A DNA stretch of 64,000 nt from Trichobilharzia regenti (GCA_944472135.2 OX235263.1:24791379-24855378), one strand, 5' to 3'. Positions 10,255-20,582 are shown, numbered from the stretch's first letter. Made by a program: numbers and translations. Notes: generated by a model from the letters alone, not told the origin.

Positions 10255-10905
10255 CTCACAGTTAGAGGATGAGGCGAAAACACGAGAATACACTTTAATA
10301 TAGAGAAAGCAGGGGTAATGAAGACTTTTTTTGTTCCCTTACGTTCCCAGGGCTTCAAGCTAGAGGCTAGAATTTTCGGTAGCAGTATTGTTTATTTTTT
10401 ACGGGATGGGGTTGCTAGCATGACTCATGCCCTACCCCCTCCCTCTTAACGAAGTAAATGCGTGCGTCTGTGGCCGGGAATCGGACCCCGGACCAAATGA
10501 GGTGTGGTTGGCGAGCATTCTACCGCTGTGCTACTGACGCGCACAGGTAATGAAGATAACAAGCACTAATCACTGTCAACCGAATAACGGAGAAAGAGAG
10601 CGCTTCCTTCACATATCCAGGCAGCAGTGTCTCAACTATAGATGGATGACGTGGATAAGGAAGATAAATCCAGGATTGGAAAGGCAAAGCAGACCTTCAT
10701 CACTCTCAAATCAGTTTAGAAATCTTCTACATTCTACAGCTTGAAGAACAACATTCGGATTTTCAACATCAATGTCAAGTCGGTCACTGCTTCTGTATGG
10801 ATCAGAAACTTAAAGCAAGCTTGTTACGTAAAGCATTTTGAATAGGTTACTACTAATACAGGCTTTCACCAACAGGTACCTTCAATTTCCAATACTTGAG
10901 TTCTA
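10255..10905 (+). mobile_element. LINE family A fragment, split by a SINE
   Basis: Two pieces (10255-10324 and 10546-10905) of one element. The sequence GGTAATGAAGA occurs at the end of the first and the start of the second, on either side of a composite SINE. The second piece has the RT tail (ATTCGGATTTTCAACATCAA; TTCTGTATGGATCAGA). Frames are broken. Confidence 0.7.
10325..10545 (-). mobile_element. Composite tRNA-derived SINE inserted in a LINE
   Basis: A minus-strand copy with 11-bp duplications GGTAATGAAGA (10314-10324 and 10546-10556). Head: TAGCACAGCGGTAGAATGC and a B-box-like GGGGTCCGATTCCC. Body: GCTAGCAACCCCATCCCG and CTTGAAGCCCTGGGAACG, then an A-rich tail (T run at 10326). Its layout is the same as the copy at 4967, but the head is a different tRNA-like variant. 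Confidence 0.85.
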
Positions 10906-10996
10906 ACAACCCAGGTACTTGGGTTGGGATTGTTAATACATAAAATCAATACAACACTTAATAATGAATGCATACATACAATCTTCTGTACTAGTA

Positions 10997-11090
10997 TTTA
11001 ATTGGTGGATGGTGGCTAGCAGTGGAATCCAGGATGCGGATTTCGTCCTGTTTGGGACTCGTCAGTTGGATGTGTCGTTTGAAACTGCGG
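10997..11090 (-). mobile_element. SM-alpha type SINE 3' part with near-intact hammerhead
   Basis: The minus strand carries the hammerhead block and the 3' end CACCATCCACCAAT. Its tRNA-like head is not present; at about 11090 the sequence passes directly into an oppositely oriented copy. Confidence 0.75.
11018..11074 (-). ncRNA. Hammerhead ribozyme, core conserved
   Basis: On the minus strand: stem I CATCCA, core CTGACGA (fits CTGANGA), stem II GTCC / GGAC with loop CAAACA, GAAA, stem III AT / AT with a CCGC loop (AUCCGCAU), cleavage C, then stem I TGGATTCC. All invariant core bases are present; only the first pair of stem I is an A-C mismatch. It lies in an intron of the host gene in the sense orientation. 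Confidence 0.75.
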
Positions 11091-11222
11091 GAACTGGGTT
11101 CAAGCTTCAGTGGGAACATCATTACTCACTGAGAAATGCGGGTAGATCCACATGACGAGTCCCAAATAGGACGAAATACGCATTATCCTGGATTCCACTG
11201 CTAGTTACCATCCACCAATCAA
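11091..11222 (+). mobile_element. SM-alpha type SINE copy, plus strand
   Basis: B-box-like GGGTTCAAGCTTC, then the hammerhead block 11146-11212 with GTCCCAAATAGGACGAAAT and CCTGGATTCCACTGC. Core C3 is changed to A (CCACATGACGA), so it should be inactive. It pairs with the minus copy at 10997 as a 75-bp-arm palindrome. Confidence 0.75.
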
Positions 11223-11384
11223 CTTCTGATTAAATGCCCAGTCATCGTCGAAGCATCTGCACAATAAGCCGAAATGTCAACCCTGTGGTTTAATGAACAG
11301 CTTAAGAAGAAAATATTGATGTCATTTGTTCTACATAGGGTATATAATTTCAAATTCAAGTATTGGTTTGCAAAGGCTTGGTTG

Positions 11385-11640
11385 GCTACAGGACTGCACC
11401 ATGAGCTGAAGTCGGTTAGAGAACCAATGGAGAACTTACTGGGAGTATTGGGCATATGTTTCAACCCGTTTTTGGAACACTTATTCGATAGTGAGCACCC
11501 ACTCCCAGGGTTGGAACACAGGCGAGCGCGTAGATCACTCAGCCAGTGAAATCCGATCCAATGGGCAGTCCGTGAATTTCAATTTCTGCCAATTCATGAT
11601 ATAGCGCAACCACTAGGGAATATCATGGGTGAGTATTCGT
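11385..11640 (-). mobile_element. HH2 SINE copy
   Basis: The tail and hammerhead-like area are at the left (ATGAGCTGAAGTCGGTTAGA) and the tRNA-like head at the right (CAGGGTTGGAACACAGG). The ribozyme region is largely lost. Confidence 0.5.
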
Positions 11641-11679
11641 CCTCACACCTGACCTGCTGTACACTCACTCAGCGGTCAT

Positions 11680-12041
11680 TATATATATGCTTTGATTGGG
11701 CACCTCTAGTCCTTTCTTTCCTGCAGACTGAATTCTATCACAGTCAGGTTTGCGATGCGGCCACCATGCCACCAGGTAGCTCGCCATCACGGTGCACACA
11801 TTGATTTGATGATATTAGATTGTTGGAGGCAATCGGCCAAGGGAAGCCTTGGCTATACCTAGGTTTTGTGCTAGTTGTCACTCGTCAGCACTGGGTGACG
11901 TGGGTTCGAATCTCAGATGAGACATCACTTCCTCCAAGGTTGCAGATACGCCTTGCTGACTGGTGAATGTCAACTAGCACGATACCTAGGTGTAGCCAAG
12001 GCTTCCCGTGGCCGATTGCCTCCAACTAACTATCTAATATT
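11680..12041. repeat. Composite repeat with SINE-C palindrome
   Basis: The left unit is shared with 7660 and 25560. At 11810-12041 the arms (GATATTAGATTGTTGGAGGC and its complement, GCCTTGGCTA, ACCTAGGT) run inward to a centre holding GTGGGTTCGAATCTCAG, a B box. Arms are about 80 bp and imperfect. Confidence 0.65.
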
Positions 12042-12209
12042 GAAGTACGTTATTGTCAGTCATGCTTTCATATAACCATTGTAACTTGAGGTGGCAGTTT
12101 GTAGCAGCAGATGAGACAACCTGTTAAATACAATGATGACATCACTTTTTATACTGCCATTCTGGTCTTTCTCTATTTATCAAAACTAAGATTTCATATA
12201 TATAAACAA

Positions 12210-12912
12210 TAAGCATAAATAGGAGGAAACCGAAGGAAACAACTTCCTTTATTTACCGACACGGGAAGCATCGTTTCGACTACAGGAGTACGGAACTGAC
12301 GAGGATATCAAAGCAAGGACCGAGAAAGCAAGACAAGCTTTCATTACTCTCTAGTCTGTGTGAATGTCAACAGAACTCAGTATGAAAAACAAGGTTCGGA
12401 TTAACAACTCCAATTTGAAGTCAGTCAGTACTACTATACGGATCAGAGACTTGGTGCGTCATAAAGACAACCTCAAACAAACTACACACCTTCATCAACA
12501 GCTGTCTTCGCTGAATACTCCGCTCAAGCTCAGATGGCCAGCCAGAAAAGATCAACACCAGGAAGGGATCTCTGGCAATGAGCGAACCAACCCAACCTAC
12601 CAGCAACCGATTGCCCAACAAATAAGTAGGAAGAAATGGAGGTAGGTGGATTGGATTGGCCATACTCTGAGGAAACAAACCATCAAGTGACATCACTAGA
12701 CAAGCCATCACTCGAGTGGAACCCGAACGGGAAGCGGCGAGTTGGTCGTCAGTGTATGGATGGGGTGACTTGGAGGAGGTGATGTGAAGAGGAAATGAAA
12801 ACATGTGGGGAGACGTGGGGCCAGGTGAAAACTCTAGCAGAGAACCGAAGGCAATGGAGACGTTTAGCTGAAGTCCTATGTTCCTCTAGGAATTAAAGGA
12901 AATAATAATATA
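12210..12912 (+). mobile_element. LINE family A 3' fragment
   Basis: Carries the RT tail (NKVRINNSNLKSV, KLRWPARKDQHQ, QISRKKWR) and 3' end TAGGAATTAAAGGAAATAAT. It ends only about 38 bp from the donor of exon block 12, antisense to it. Frames are broken. Confidence 0.8.
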
Positions 12913-12949
12913 TATAAACAACACACAAGCACAATGAAACAAAGTTTAC

Positions 12950-15101
12950 CTTTATTCAACTGTTTTAATCTTTTCAATGATGGACTCCTCTTGTGTTGGA
13001 TAGGCGGTTGTGGTGATGGTGGTGTCGGTGGTACATGCTTGACATCGATTTTAGGAGTTGTTATATCCTGTTTCAAAAAATAATAAGAGTTATGAGCATC
13101 CGTGAACACTGATAGCTTAGTAGTCATCATTACATGTTGAATTATGACAGGAATTGCTTCAAACACATGGACAAAATCATAAAATATGCCCAGTATACTT
13201 GTGCTTGTATACAATGCATTATGCATATCAGTTGGAATGTATTCACAGAAATAATTTATCATAGATAAATTTAGCGAATAATCTTCAATAATGATGATGT
13301 AATCAGTTGGGCATAGATAATAAGCGTCGACACAATAAATTTGTTTCCTAACTTTTGAGTATACTTGGTGTAAAGAAGAAAAGGGAGTTGTAGTGCGAGG
13401 TTTTATTGTCAAAGGTAATGTCAGTTGAGAGCACTTTTCATCTAGTAAAGAATTATTCTCCATAGAAGAAGACAGAGACGGAGAAGTTGACAATACACCC
13501 CCCGTTGAACATTGTCGTCTTGATCGAGGTCTAGGCGCTTCATTATTACTTTGGAAATCATATAAATTCATGGATGAATGATCTGGTTTCAGATTTGAAT
13601 ATTTCAACTTAACATCGCTATCATAATAATCACCATTATCGATGCCATCATCAATATGTAGTAGTATGTGGTTTCTTTGACTACGTGGCTTACTTGTTGA
13701 CCTACGTGGAGGATTCATTAACTTTCGAGGAGACAGTGGAGGTTTTAAAGCCCTTCTTGTTGCGATTGTTCGAGGAGTCGGTGTCAGCATCGAAGGGGTA
13801 TAACAATTTATTGGTTCACTTTTATTCGTCTCAGAATTCGATGGAACACTTTCATCATCTCCCTCACCGTCATCACCATCATCGCCATTAATATCACGAT
13901 CAGGATCATTCGTTGTATAGAAAATATGATCTAATACACTTTTAGCTCTTTGCATATTTGACAGTTTTGTTGTAGGCAATGAGGAGAATAAGTCAATGTT
14001 ACTACTACTATTACTATTACTATTAATGTTCCTATTGTCTTTAGTGAATTCATTTACAGGTGACAGACAAGATATCGATGAATCCACACGATGACGTAAA
14101 CATCTTGGTTTAATAGGTAGATTTAACTTTGAGTTATTATTACGACTATTACTACTATTATTATTACTATCACTCTGTTGTTGTTGTTGTTGTTGTAATT
14201 GTTTATAGTGTTGCTTGTGGTGGTGTGGGTGTTCGTGTTCGTGTCTTCCTTGACCTTTGTATTGATCCCGATCATGTACTGAACTCATCATTTCATCATA
14301 GGTTAAACCATTATTATTAGTTGCACATAAACAAGAATTAATAATCACTGAATTGTAATTATTGTCATCAAGTTTACTACTATTATCGCTATTAGTCACG
14401 TCCTCTTCTTTAAAATCATAAAAATCAATAAATTTGTTTTGTTTTAATCGGTATTTATGCGGGAATTCAAAATATTTCTCTGAGATACACCAATATTTGA
14501 TATTATTGTACAAAATATTATTATTATTATTATCATGACTGAAATACTTAACTTTCAAATGTTTTCTATTTAACAGACTGTTGTTATAAGAAAATGTGAA
14601 ATGTTGTATTAGGCTATTTTTAAAATTCTGACGATAATTCACTAAATTAGGTGTTAATAAAATTGTTGGAAAATAAATTTCCACATTGTTTATAGTTGAA
14701 ATATGCTTAAATTTTGTATAGTCTACATGAAGGTGTCTGTTTCTCCCCTCCTCATTATCTTTTTCAAGTATTACAGTAGGTAAATTGTTCAATGTACAAC
14801 CGCCATTATTATTATTATTATTCCCGCGCAATTTGAATTCAGATTGTACAGAAGATGAAAATAACCGAGGTTTTCTTAAAAATTCTTTATTATTATTATA
14901 ATGAAATCGTCTTATAAACATGTAATAACAACGATCTTTGTCATTATTACTGTTATTGGCGGTAGTAGAACTAGAAGTGTCCCGAAGAAATTTAGATTTT
15001 TTAACACATTGTAATTTTAGAATAAAATATTTTGATATTTTATCGCCAGACTCATTTTTGTTATCCTCAGTAAAATAATTCTTTTGTGAATTATTGTTCA
15101 T
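12950..15101 (-). CDS. Giant gene exon block 12: long disordered Asn/Ser/Gln/His-rich exon
   Basis: This is the longest open stretch in the host gene, about 717 codons. The donor is AATAAAG/gtaaac (phase 1), matched by the next exon. The 5' edge is unresolved: the frame is open from ATG at 15101, with an in-frame TGA two codons upstream, and no good phase-0 acceptor fits block 11. The exon might therefore start further in, be preceded by an unseen exon, or be an alternative first exon. The product is low complexity: Asn runs from AAT repeats, a His-rich part, a Gln run of seven from CAA/CAG, an acidic GDDGDDGEGDDE loop, then a basic Ser/Pro region (PPLSPRKLMNPPRRSTSKPR) and PPTPPSPQPP. Such SP-rich basic regions can bind microtubules or SH3 domains, but that is inference. 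Bases 13068-13364 may be a short intron. Confidence 0.7.
13068..13364 (-). other. Possible in-frame short intron (exitron-like) inside exon block 12
   Basis: A donor ACACCAA/gtatac at 13364 and a strong acceptor (T-rich tract, GAAACAG before GATATA) at 13068 bound 297 bp. The length is a multiple of three, both sides are phase 0 and there is no stop. The encoded 99 residues are Tyr/Ile-rich and hydrophobic (CPTDYIIIIEDYSLNLSMIN), unlike the polar Ser/Pro sequence on either side. Skipping it would join SSLHQ to DITTPK. It could equally be ordinary coding sequence. Confidence 0.5.
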
Positions 15102-15338
15102 TGTTCAATGTTATACATATATAAATAGGAAATGAATGTTGAACTGAAGTAATAATAATTCTAAGAGCGTTTAACTGAATTCAAAGGAGTCTTTAGCCAC
15201 ACTTCTATATATATGACGCTTCTCAATCATTCGTTCATATACATATAAATATATGAGTCACGTGGATCAGGTGTTTGATATGTCGACTTTAAATTCTGAT
15301 CGATAAGAATAAATAATCTATAAAAAGAAGTCATATGT

Positions 15339-15735
15339 ATTATATTATTATTATTTCCTTTAATTCCTAGAGGAACATATGGCTTCAGCCAAACGTCTCC
15401 ATTGCGTTCGGTTCTCTGCTAGAGTTTTCACCTGAGTCCAGGTTTGCCCACAGGCTTTCATCTCCTCTTCACATCACCTCTTCCAAATCACCCACACACT
15501 GACGACCAACTCGCCGCTTCCCGTTCGGGTTCCATTCGAGCAACGGCCTGTCGTGTGATGTCACTTGATGGTTTCCTCAGAGTATGGCCAATCCAATCCA
15601 CCTACCTCCATTTCTTCCTGCTTATTTGTTGCGCAATCGGTTCCTGCTGGGTTGGGTTGGTTCGCTCATTGCCAGAGATCCTTTCCATGGTGTTGATCTT
15701 TTCTGGCTGGCCATCTGATCTTGAGTATTGTATTG
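15339..15735 (-). mobile_element. LINE family A 3' fragment
   Basis: Begins on the plus strand with ATTATTATTATTTCC and TTTAATTCCTAGAGGAAC, the complement of the family 3' end, and continues into the complement of the RT tail. It lies about 240 bp upstream of exon block 12, sense to the gene. Confidence 0.8.
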
Positions 15736-15739
15736 TCGC

Positions 15740-16312
15740 TGACCTTTCTTTTGTCAATTATTTTCCTATTCCTGGTGTTGTTCAGATTGCTCTATTCCTT
15801 GATTTCCTGATTTTAAGGGGAGCAACCCACAAGGTCGCTCCTCCGCAAACTGTGTTTTAATGTAACAACTCCCTTCTCAGAAGTGAGGCTAGCAATCCCA
15901 CCCTGTAAACAAAGTTGCTACAGAAACTTCAGCAAGATGAACATTTTTGCGCCAAGAGAAAAAGTCTTTGTGGGGAAATGGAACGCCCGCACCATATACG
16001 AGATTGGCAAAGCTGCCCAGATCGCAAACGAGATGAAAAGATACGGAATTCAAGTACTGGGAACATGTGAAATCAGGTGGAATGGGAATGGACTCACCAA
16101 ATTGTCGACGGGAGATTCAGTGATCTACTCCGGTCACCCAGAAGACAACCACATGCACACCGAGGGCGTGGCTATCATGATGTAACCAAAGGCGATGAAG
16201 GCCCTGATGCAATGGGAGGCGATCTCGCTCAGGATAATGACCGCCAGATTCAACCCCGAAGGAAGGAAAGTGTCAGTTATACAATGCTATGGACCCACGA
16301 ACTCATGTAATA
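15740..16312 (+). mobile_element. LINE family A 5' end with endonuclease domain
   Basis: The only 5' end of this family in the window. A 5' UTR (GTGAGGCTAGCAATCCCACC, GCTACAGAAACTTCAGCAAG) leads to an ORF from 15937: MNIFAPREKVFVGKWNARTI, then GTCEIRW (the catalytic Glu region of AP-type endonucleases) and IYSGHPED. A stop follows IMM and a frame change leads to ARFNPEGRKVSVIQCYGPTN. The element is truncated there. Family: apurinic-type endonuclease of RTE-like LINEs, which nicks target DNA. Confidence 0.82.
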
Positions 16313-16324
16313 TGACTAAATTGT

Positions 16325-16415
16325 TATCGGTTAATTTCTTTTTATTATTACTACTATATCTCCTTTGGTTTCGAGTGAAAACACAGGGATTCATTAGTAC
16401 ACACAGAAGGCTCGT
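16325..16415 (-). mobile_element. Short 3' end of a LINE family A variant
   Basis: TTATTATTACTACT then CTTTGGTTTCGAGTG, the complement of the 3' end also seen near 21490-21550. Confidence 0.45.
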
Positions 16416-16419
16416 TTGG

Positions 16420-17180
16420 CATAGGCTAAATTATGCTATCTCCGGCTTAGTGGACGAGATATTCGGCTGGTTGTTGATCAAAGCACGTGTATACTGCTCA
16501 GTAATTCGCTCTTTCCTACTTTATGGCTGTCACTGAGACATGGCCATTGCAATTGGAAGCCATGAAAAGCTTGGCTAGCCGTCTTTGACCATAGGTGTCT
16601 GAGTTCTATCTCCCGGTGTTGAGTGGTATAATAGGGTGAGTAATATTGAGGTTAGGTATCGATCGAGTACTGGGTAAGGAGGAGTGGAAATCAATCGATT
16701 GAGATGGCTGGGGTATGTGTTACTCCTGCCTAGCTAGCCATTGCCTTCCTCAATGGGCAATGTTAGTTGGTTGACATAGGATCAAGTTGGAGACGATTTG
16801 GCAGTGGTCAAACGAAAGCATGGCTTCATCAGTCGATGAAATCCACAACAGTTAGTTTCAGCCAGCTGCCATGTCGACAGGTATATATTGGCTTCCTGGT
16901 TGGGGTCATTGTAATGGTAAACATCAATGGCTGGAGATAACTGGCGACATGGCTGAAACTCCTCTTCAGTAATAGCGCAGATGCATTCACTCTTTGTGAT
17001 TTACAATATTCAATAAAATTTTATTGCATCTTCCGTATTACTATTCATTTTCCCTCGCACTTCTGTTTATTATCTCTCTTTACTCTCTTCTCTTGCTTTG
17101 TGTGTTACATGGATACGTAGTGTGGCAACTCGAACTGGTGAACACCTGCGCAAAAGTTCTACGTTGAAACCAGTGAGTCA
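16420..17180 (+). mobile_element. LINE family B 3' part
   Basis: RT C-terminus (ARVYCSVIRSFLLYGC), the family tail coding region and the 3' UTR with TTTGTGTGTTACATGG and GCAAAAGTTCTACGTTGAAA. Multiple stops. Family B is a second APE-type LINE, recognised by its shared tail (GDMAQNRSQW in the better copies). Confidence 0.72.
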
Positions 17181-17189
17181 GTCAGCTAG

Positions 17190-18110
17190 TCAATCATCAG
17201 TACACCTCTCCACTGCACCTTGTTTTCAGTAATCTTTCTTGACTGACTCTACCTACGATTGTCCATAAACCTTTAATTTCCTCTTCAAAAGTTCTCATCC
17301 ACATCAACTTCAAACCAACGCCCAACTTATCACCTCCCATTTGGATTTCTCACTGGAGAGTTTGTCATGGTCTGTCTCCACTACGTATATGTCAACAATT
17401 CATCTCCATTTACTTTTGCATATATTCCTTAGCTGATGTGTCCGTTGCACTGAAGAGTTCCGAGTTGCTTATTTTCTTTGGTTGACCAACTCCCATGAAA
17501 TAAATTTAGCGAAATGCTGTAAAGAAGAAGAAGAAGAAGAAGAAGTGAAATGTTGACCTCAGAAATGTCCCCCACCATAAACGACCTGGTACACGTCTGA
17601 CTGTGGGCAGGCTTCGATCTTTCCCTTTCCTTCGAAATACTCTCATGTCGCTATGCGTTAATAGCCTCTGGTCCTATTCACTGCCTTCATGAAACCAAGG
17701 GTGTTTCTTATAAAAGTCAAACGGTGGTGAATATCTGGCGCTTAGAACCGGACTGATGAACCATACTGGTTTACCTAAGAGAGCCGAAAAATCCCGATTC
17801 AAGACCTATTGTGCACATCGGCGGCTCCAGAATCCAAAAGGATCGAATGGCGTATAAGCCTGTTTCGGTCACCACCACCAACTACCATGGGAAAACAGCT
17901 GCTGACGATGCAGCTCCCCAAGGGATCTGGACATCCATGCAATAACTCCAGCTCTCATACAAACTAGGAGGCTTTGTGTAATGCATCTTTCTTGATACCT
18001 AGAATATCTCAAAGAGAAAAATTAACCTATAAAACCTTGATGTGCTGCTGTCAGACTTCCCTATCGCATTGGAAATAACGACTGTATCACCCAAGAGAAT
18101 AAAAATAGAA
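17190..18110. other. Intron segment with a higher-GC unassigned block
   Basis: A GAA microsatellite at 17522-17545 (eight units), then 17560-18060, which is richer in GC and may be an older LINE piece. I could not find a convincing frame or boundary. Confidence 0.4.
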
Positions 18111-18179
18111 TTAAAAAAGGTTCTCTCGTAATGAAGAAGCCTTAAATATATATATATACACATAATTGAAAATTCCTAC

Positions 18180-18279
18180 CATGTTCTCGTTTGAGGCTAA
18201 TTCTTCTTGACATGAATTTCTAGTAGCTTTGTAAAAATTTCCTGCTTCAACAGGTTTAATATTTTCGTTTAAACTATTT
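18180..18279 (-). CDS. Giant gene exon block 11 (100 bp)
   Basis: This small exon has a strong acceptor (T-run then GCAG before AAATAG) and donor ACATG/gtagga; phase is 2 in and 0 out. The acceptor phase matches the unusual phase-2 exit of block 10, the main reason to accept so short an exon. It encodes about 33 residues, NSLNENIKPVEAGNFYKATR and a polar tail ending NENM. It probably begins the transition from the helical rod to the low-complexity linker of block 12. Confidence 0.65.
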
Positions 18280-18589
18280 CTGCAAAAAAAAATATCAAAA
18301 TAAATATTGAAAAGGTTGATTAGTAACAGCAATTGCAGTCGCTAAAAATAATCAGTCAAATATCGAAACTTATCTAATACACGTTTAATCACGAGCTGGC
18401 ACTACTTACAATTAGCGAACCAATACTTGAAAATTAATCTGATGCTCACTAGCGACTGGTTCTATTCAGGCAGTTAACCTGGGGTTCTCTAGTGGGAAGC
18501 CGTGACCAGTAGAGTAAATGCAGGTTGAAGGTGAGGCAGTAACTAACTCATCGAAGAAGATATTGCAAAGTGGTCATGCTATATCATAA

Positions 18590-18800
18590 ATTCGCAGAAG
18601 TTGGAATCCATGGGCCATTGGGTCGGATGTCCCACAGTGGGCTTAATGGTCTACGAGCTAGCGCTTGCCTTGTAATCACAGGGTCCTGGGTTCGAGCCCC
18701 GACGGTGGGTGCCTACTGATGAAGAGTCCTAAACTAGGACAAAACAGACGTCTAGTGCTTCCAGTGATTTTCTGGTGGATGTCACCTCATGATGAAATTC
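18590..18800 (+). mobile_element. HH2 SINE, well-preserved reference copy
   Basis: Layout: 5' part GAAGTTGGAATCCATGGGCC; tRNA-like head with GGGCTTAATGGTCTACG and B box GGGTTCGAGCCCC; then the hammerhead-like block 18706-18760 (TACTG, ATGAAGA, GTCC TAAACTA GGAC, AAAAC) and the tail. The first core base is A instead of C, and the G of GAAA is lost. Confidence 0.72.
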
Positions 18801-18929
18801 CTTCAACAGGTTGGCAAACTACTGGAAAGCCAGCAGGGAGTACTGGACAGCTGTTTCTTGCTGGTTTGCAACTCTTCAGTAGTACACAACCACCAGGGTT
18901 CAACTCTTAATCAAGCCTGTAACCAATCA

Positions 18930-19260
18930 AGTTCCTGCTAACATTCACTTGATAATTAATATGGTATCCACTAGCAACTGGATCTGTACAGGAGGAAACC
19001 TGGAGTTCTAGTGAGAAGTCGTAACCAACAGGGTTCACCAAGACAGGAAAGAAGACAGTTCCTCATTGATGACATCTCTTCTAGAGGTTGTGCTATGTAT
19101 GTCGCGAATTGATAGAAGTTGGGATTCATAGGCCATTGGATCGGCGTCCAGTGTAACTGGATTTCTGGGGTTCCAACCCCAGTGAATGCGTTCCGATAGA
19201 CAGTCACAAGCTAGGATGAAAAGGCTATCGGATACTTGCTGATTTCTGTGAATAGTCCTC
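18930..19260. repeat. Further decayed HH2 SINE pieces
   Basis: Head and tail fragments (GGGGTTCCAACCCC at 19168 is B-box-like). Confidence 0.45.
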
Positions 19261-19584
19261 CAAGTGAAATCATTATGTCATTAAAACTTGAAATCAATCG
19301 AATTCCCGTAAACCAACAATTGGACCATAGTTCAATGTTATAATGACGTCATACCCAAGCCATTTCTTTAGATTTCAAGACTCTGAGCACAAAGACTGTG
19401 CAATCTACATCACAATGGTTGATATTAATAATAATTCGAAAAATTTAATTCCCCTAAAATGAATCACACTTGAGACATACTGTTTATTGAATAATGAGTT
19501 TGGAACTAATGGATATACCATTACAATCGGAATAATGTTATTCGATAACCAATTGTAATTCTATGCACAGTTAGAAATGTGCCA

Positions 19585-20470
19585 CCTGTCTGTCAGTGTG
19601 TCTATCTGTTTTCAACATAGAACTTTGCACCAATGTACAGCAGTTCAAGTCACCACACTCCCTCCTTGTAGCACACAAAGTAACAGAAGAAAGTAGAAGA
19701 AATGCATAATACAGAGAGCAAACAGAGGTATGAGACAAAATAATAGTAATAACGAAGAACAAAACAGTTTCATTGGAAATCATAAGTCACAAGGAGTGGA
19801 TGCATCTTCGTCAGCCATTGAGAACGATTTTGAGCCATATCACCGATTGTCTCCAGCCTTCATCGGTTTTTACCGTCTCGAGGACCCCAACCAGTCAGGA
19901 AGTCTACACCTTCCTACATGACTGGCTTAAACTAACTGTTGTAGATTTCATTGACTGGTGAAGCCATGTTTTGGTTTGACCACCGCTAGCTCCTTTCCAA
20001 CCTGACCCAATGTCAGCTAACATTGCCCGTCGAGCAGGGCGACCGATGACTAGGCTAGCATACGTAACACATATCCTAACCATCTCAGTCGATGCACCTG
20101 CTTCACAGCCTCATCGACTGATTTCCCCTCCTCCTTACCTAGCACTTGACCGATACCTAACCTCAGTATTGCTTACCCTACTATATCACTTCACACGGAA
20201 GATAGAATACAGGCACCTATGATCAAAGATAGCGAGCCTTTTCATGTCTTCCATTTTCAGTGGTCAGGGTCTTACAGTCATAAAGGAGGACGGATCGGAC
20301 TGCTGAGCAGCACACACGCCCTTTAGTCGATAGTCGGATATCACGTCTACTAAGCCGGAGACGGCATAAACTGGCATATACGAAACGAGCCTTCTTTATC
20401 TGTGTTGAGATTTCGTCAGAGATCAACTCGCTGACGTTGGCTGATGCAACTTAACCCTAAATAAGTGAAG
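19585..20470 (-). mobile_element. LINE family B fragment
   Basis: On the minus strand: RT C-terminus (ISDEISTQIKKARFVYASLC, RRDIRLSTKGRVCCSAVRSV) followed by the tail and the 3' UTR, ending in a CAGA-like repeat near 19585 (plus strand CCTGTCTGTCAGTG). Stops and frameshifts throughout. Confidence 0.75.
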
Positions 20471-20582
20471 TGGTCAACACACTGCATCAACCACTTCACT
20501 CTCTATTCCTAAGCTAGGAGTCAATGTATTCCAGTAAATGTGCCACCACGCCTATTTACCATTGTGTGTTAGTTAGTGACAC

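Noticed and set aside
12876..12949. A short hydrophobic C-terminal tail (CFIVLVCCLYILLFPL) that might be a membrane anchor or KASH-like end after exon block 12
   Set aside because: A clear donor (AATAAAG/gtaaac) precedes it and the phase matches exon block 13, so this is read-through of the intron into a LINE tail.
14129..14320. Plus-strand frame rich in Tyr and Val
   Set aside because: It is the antisense of the Asn/Gln codon repeats of exon block 12.
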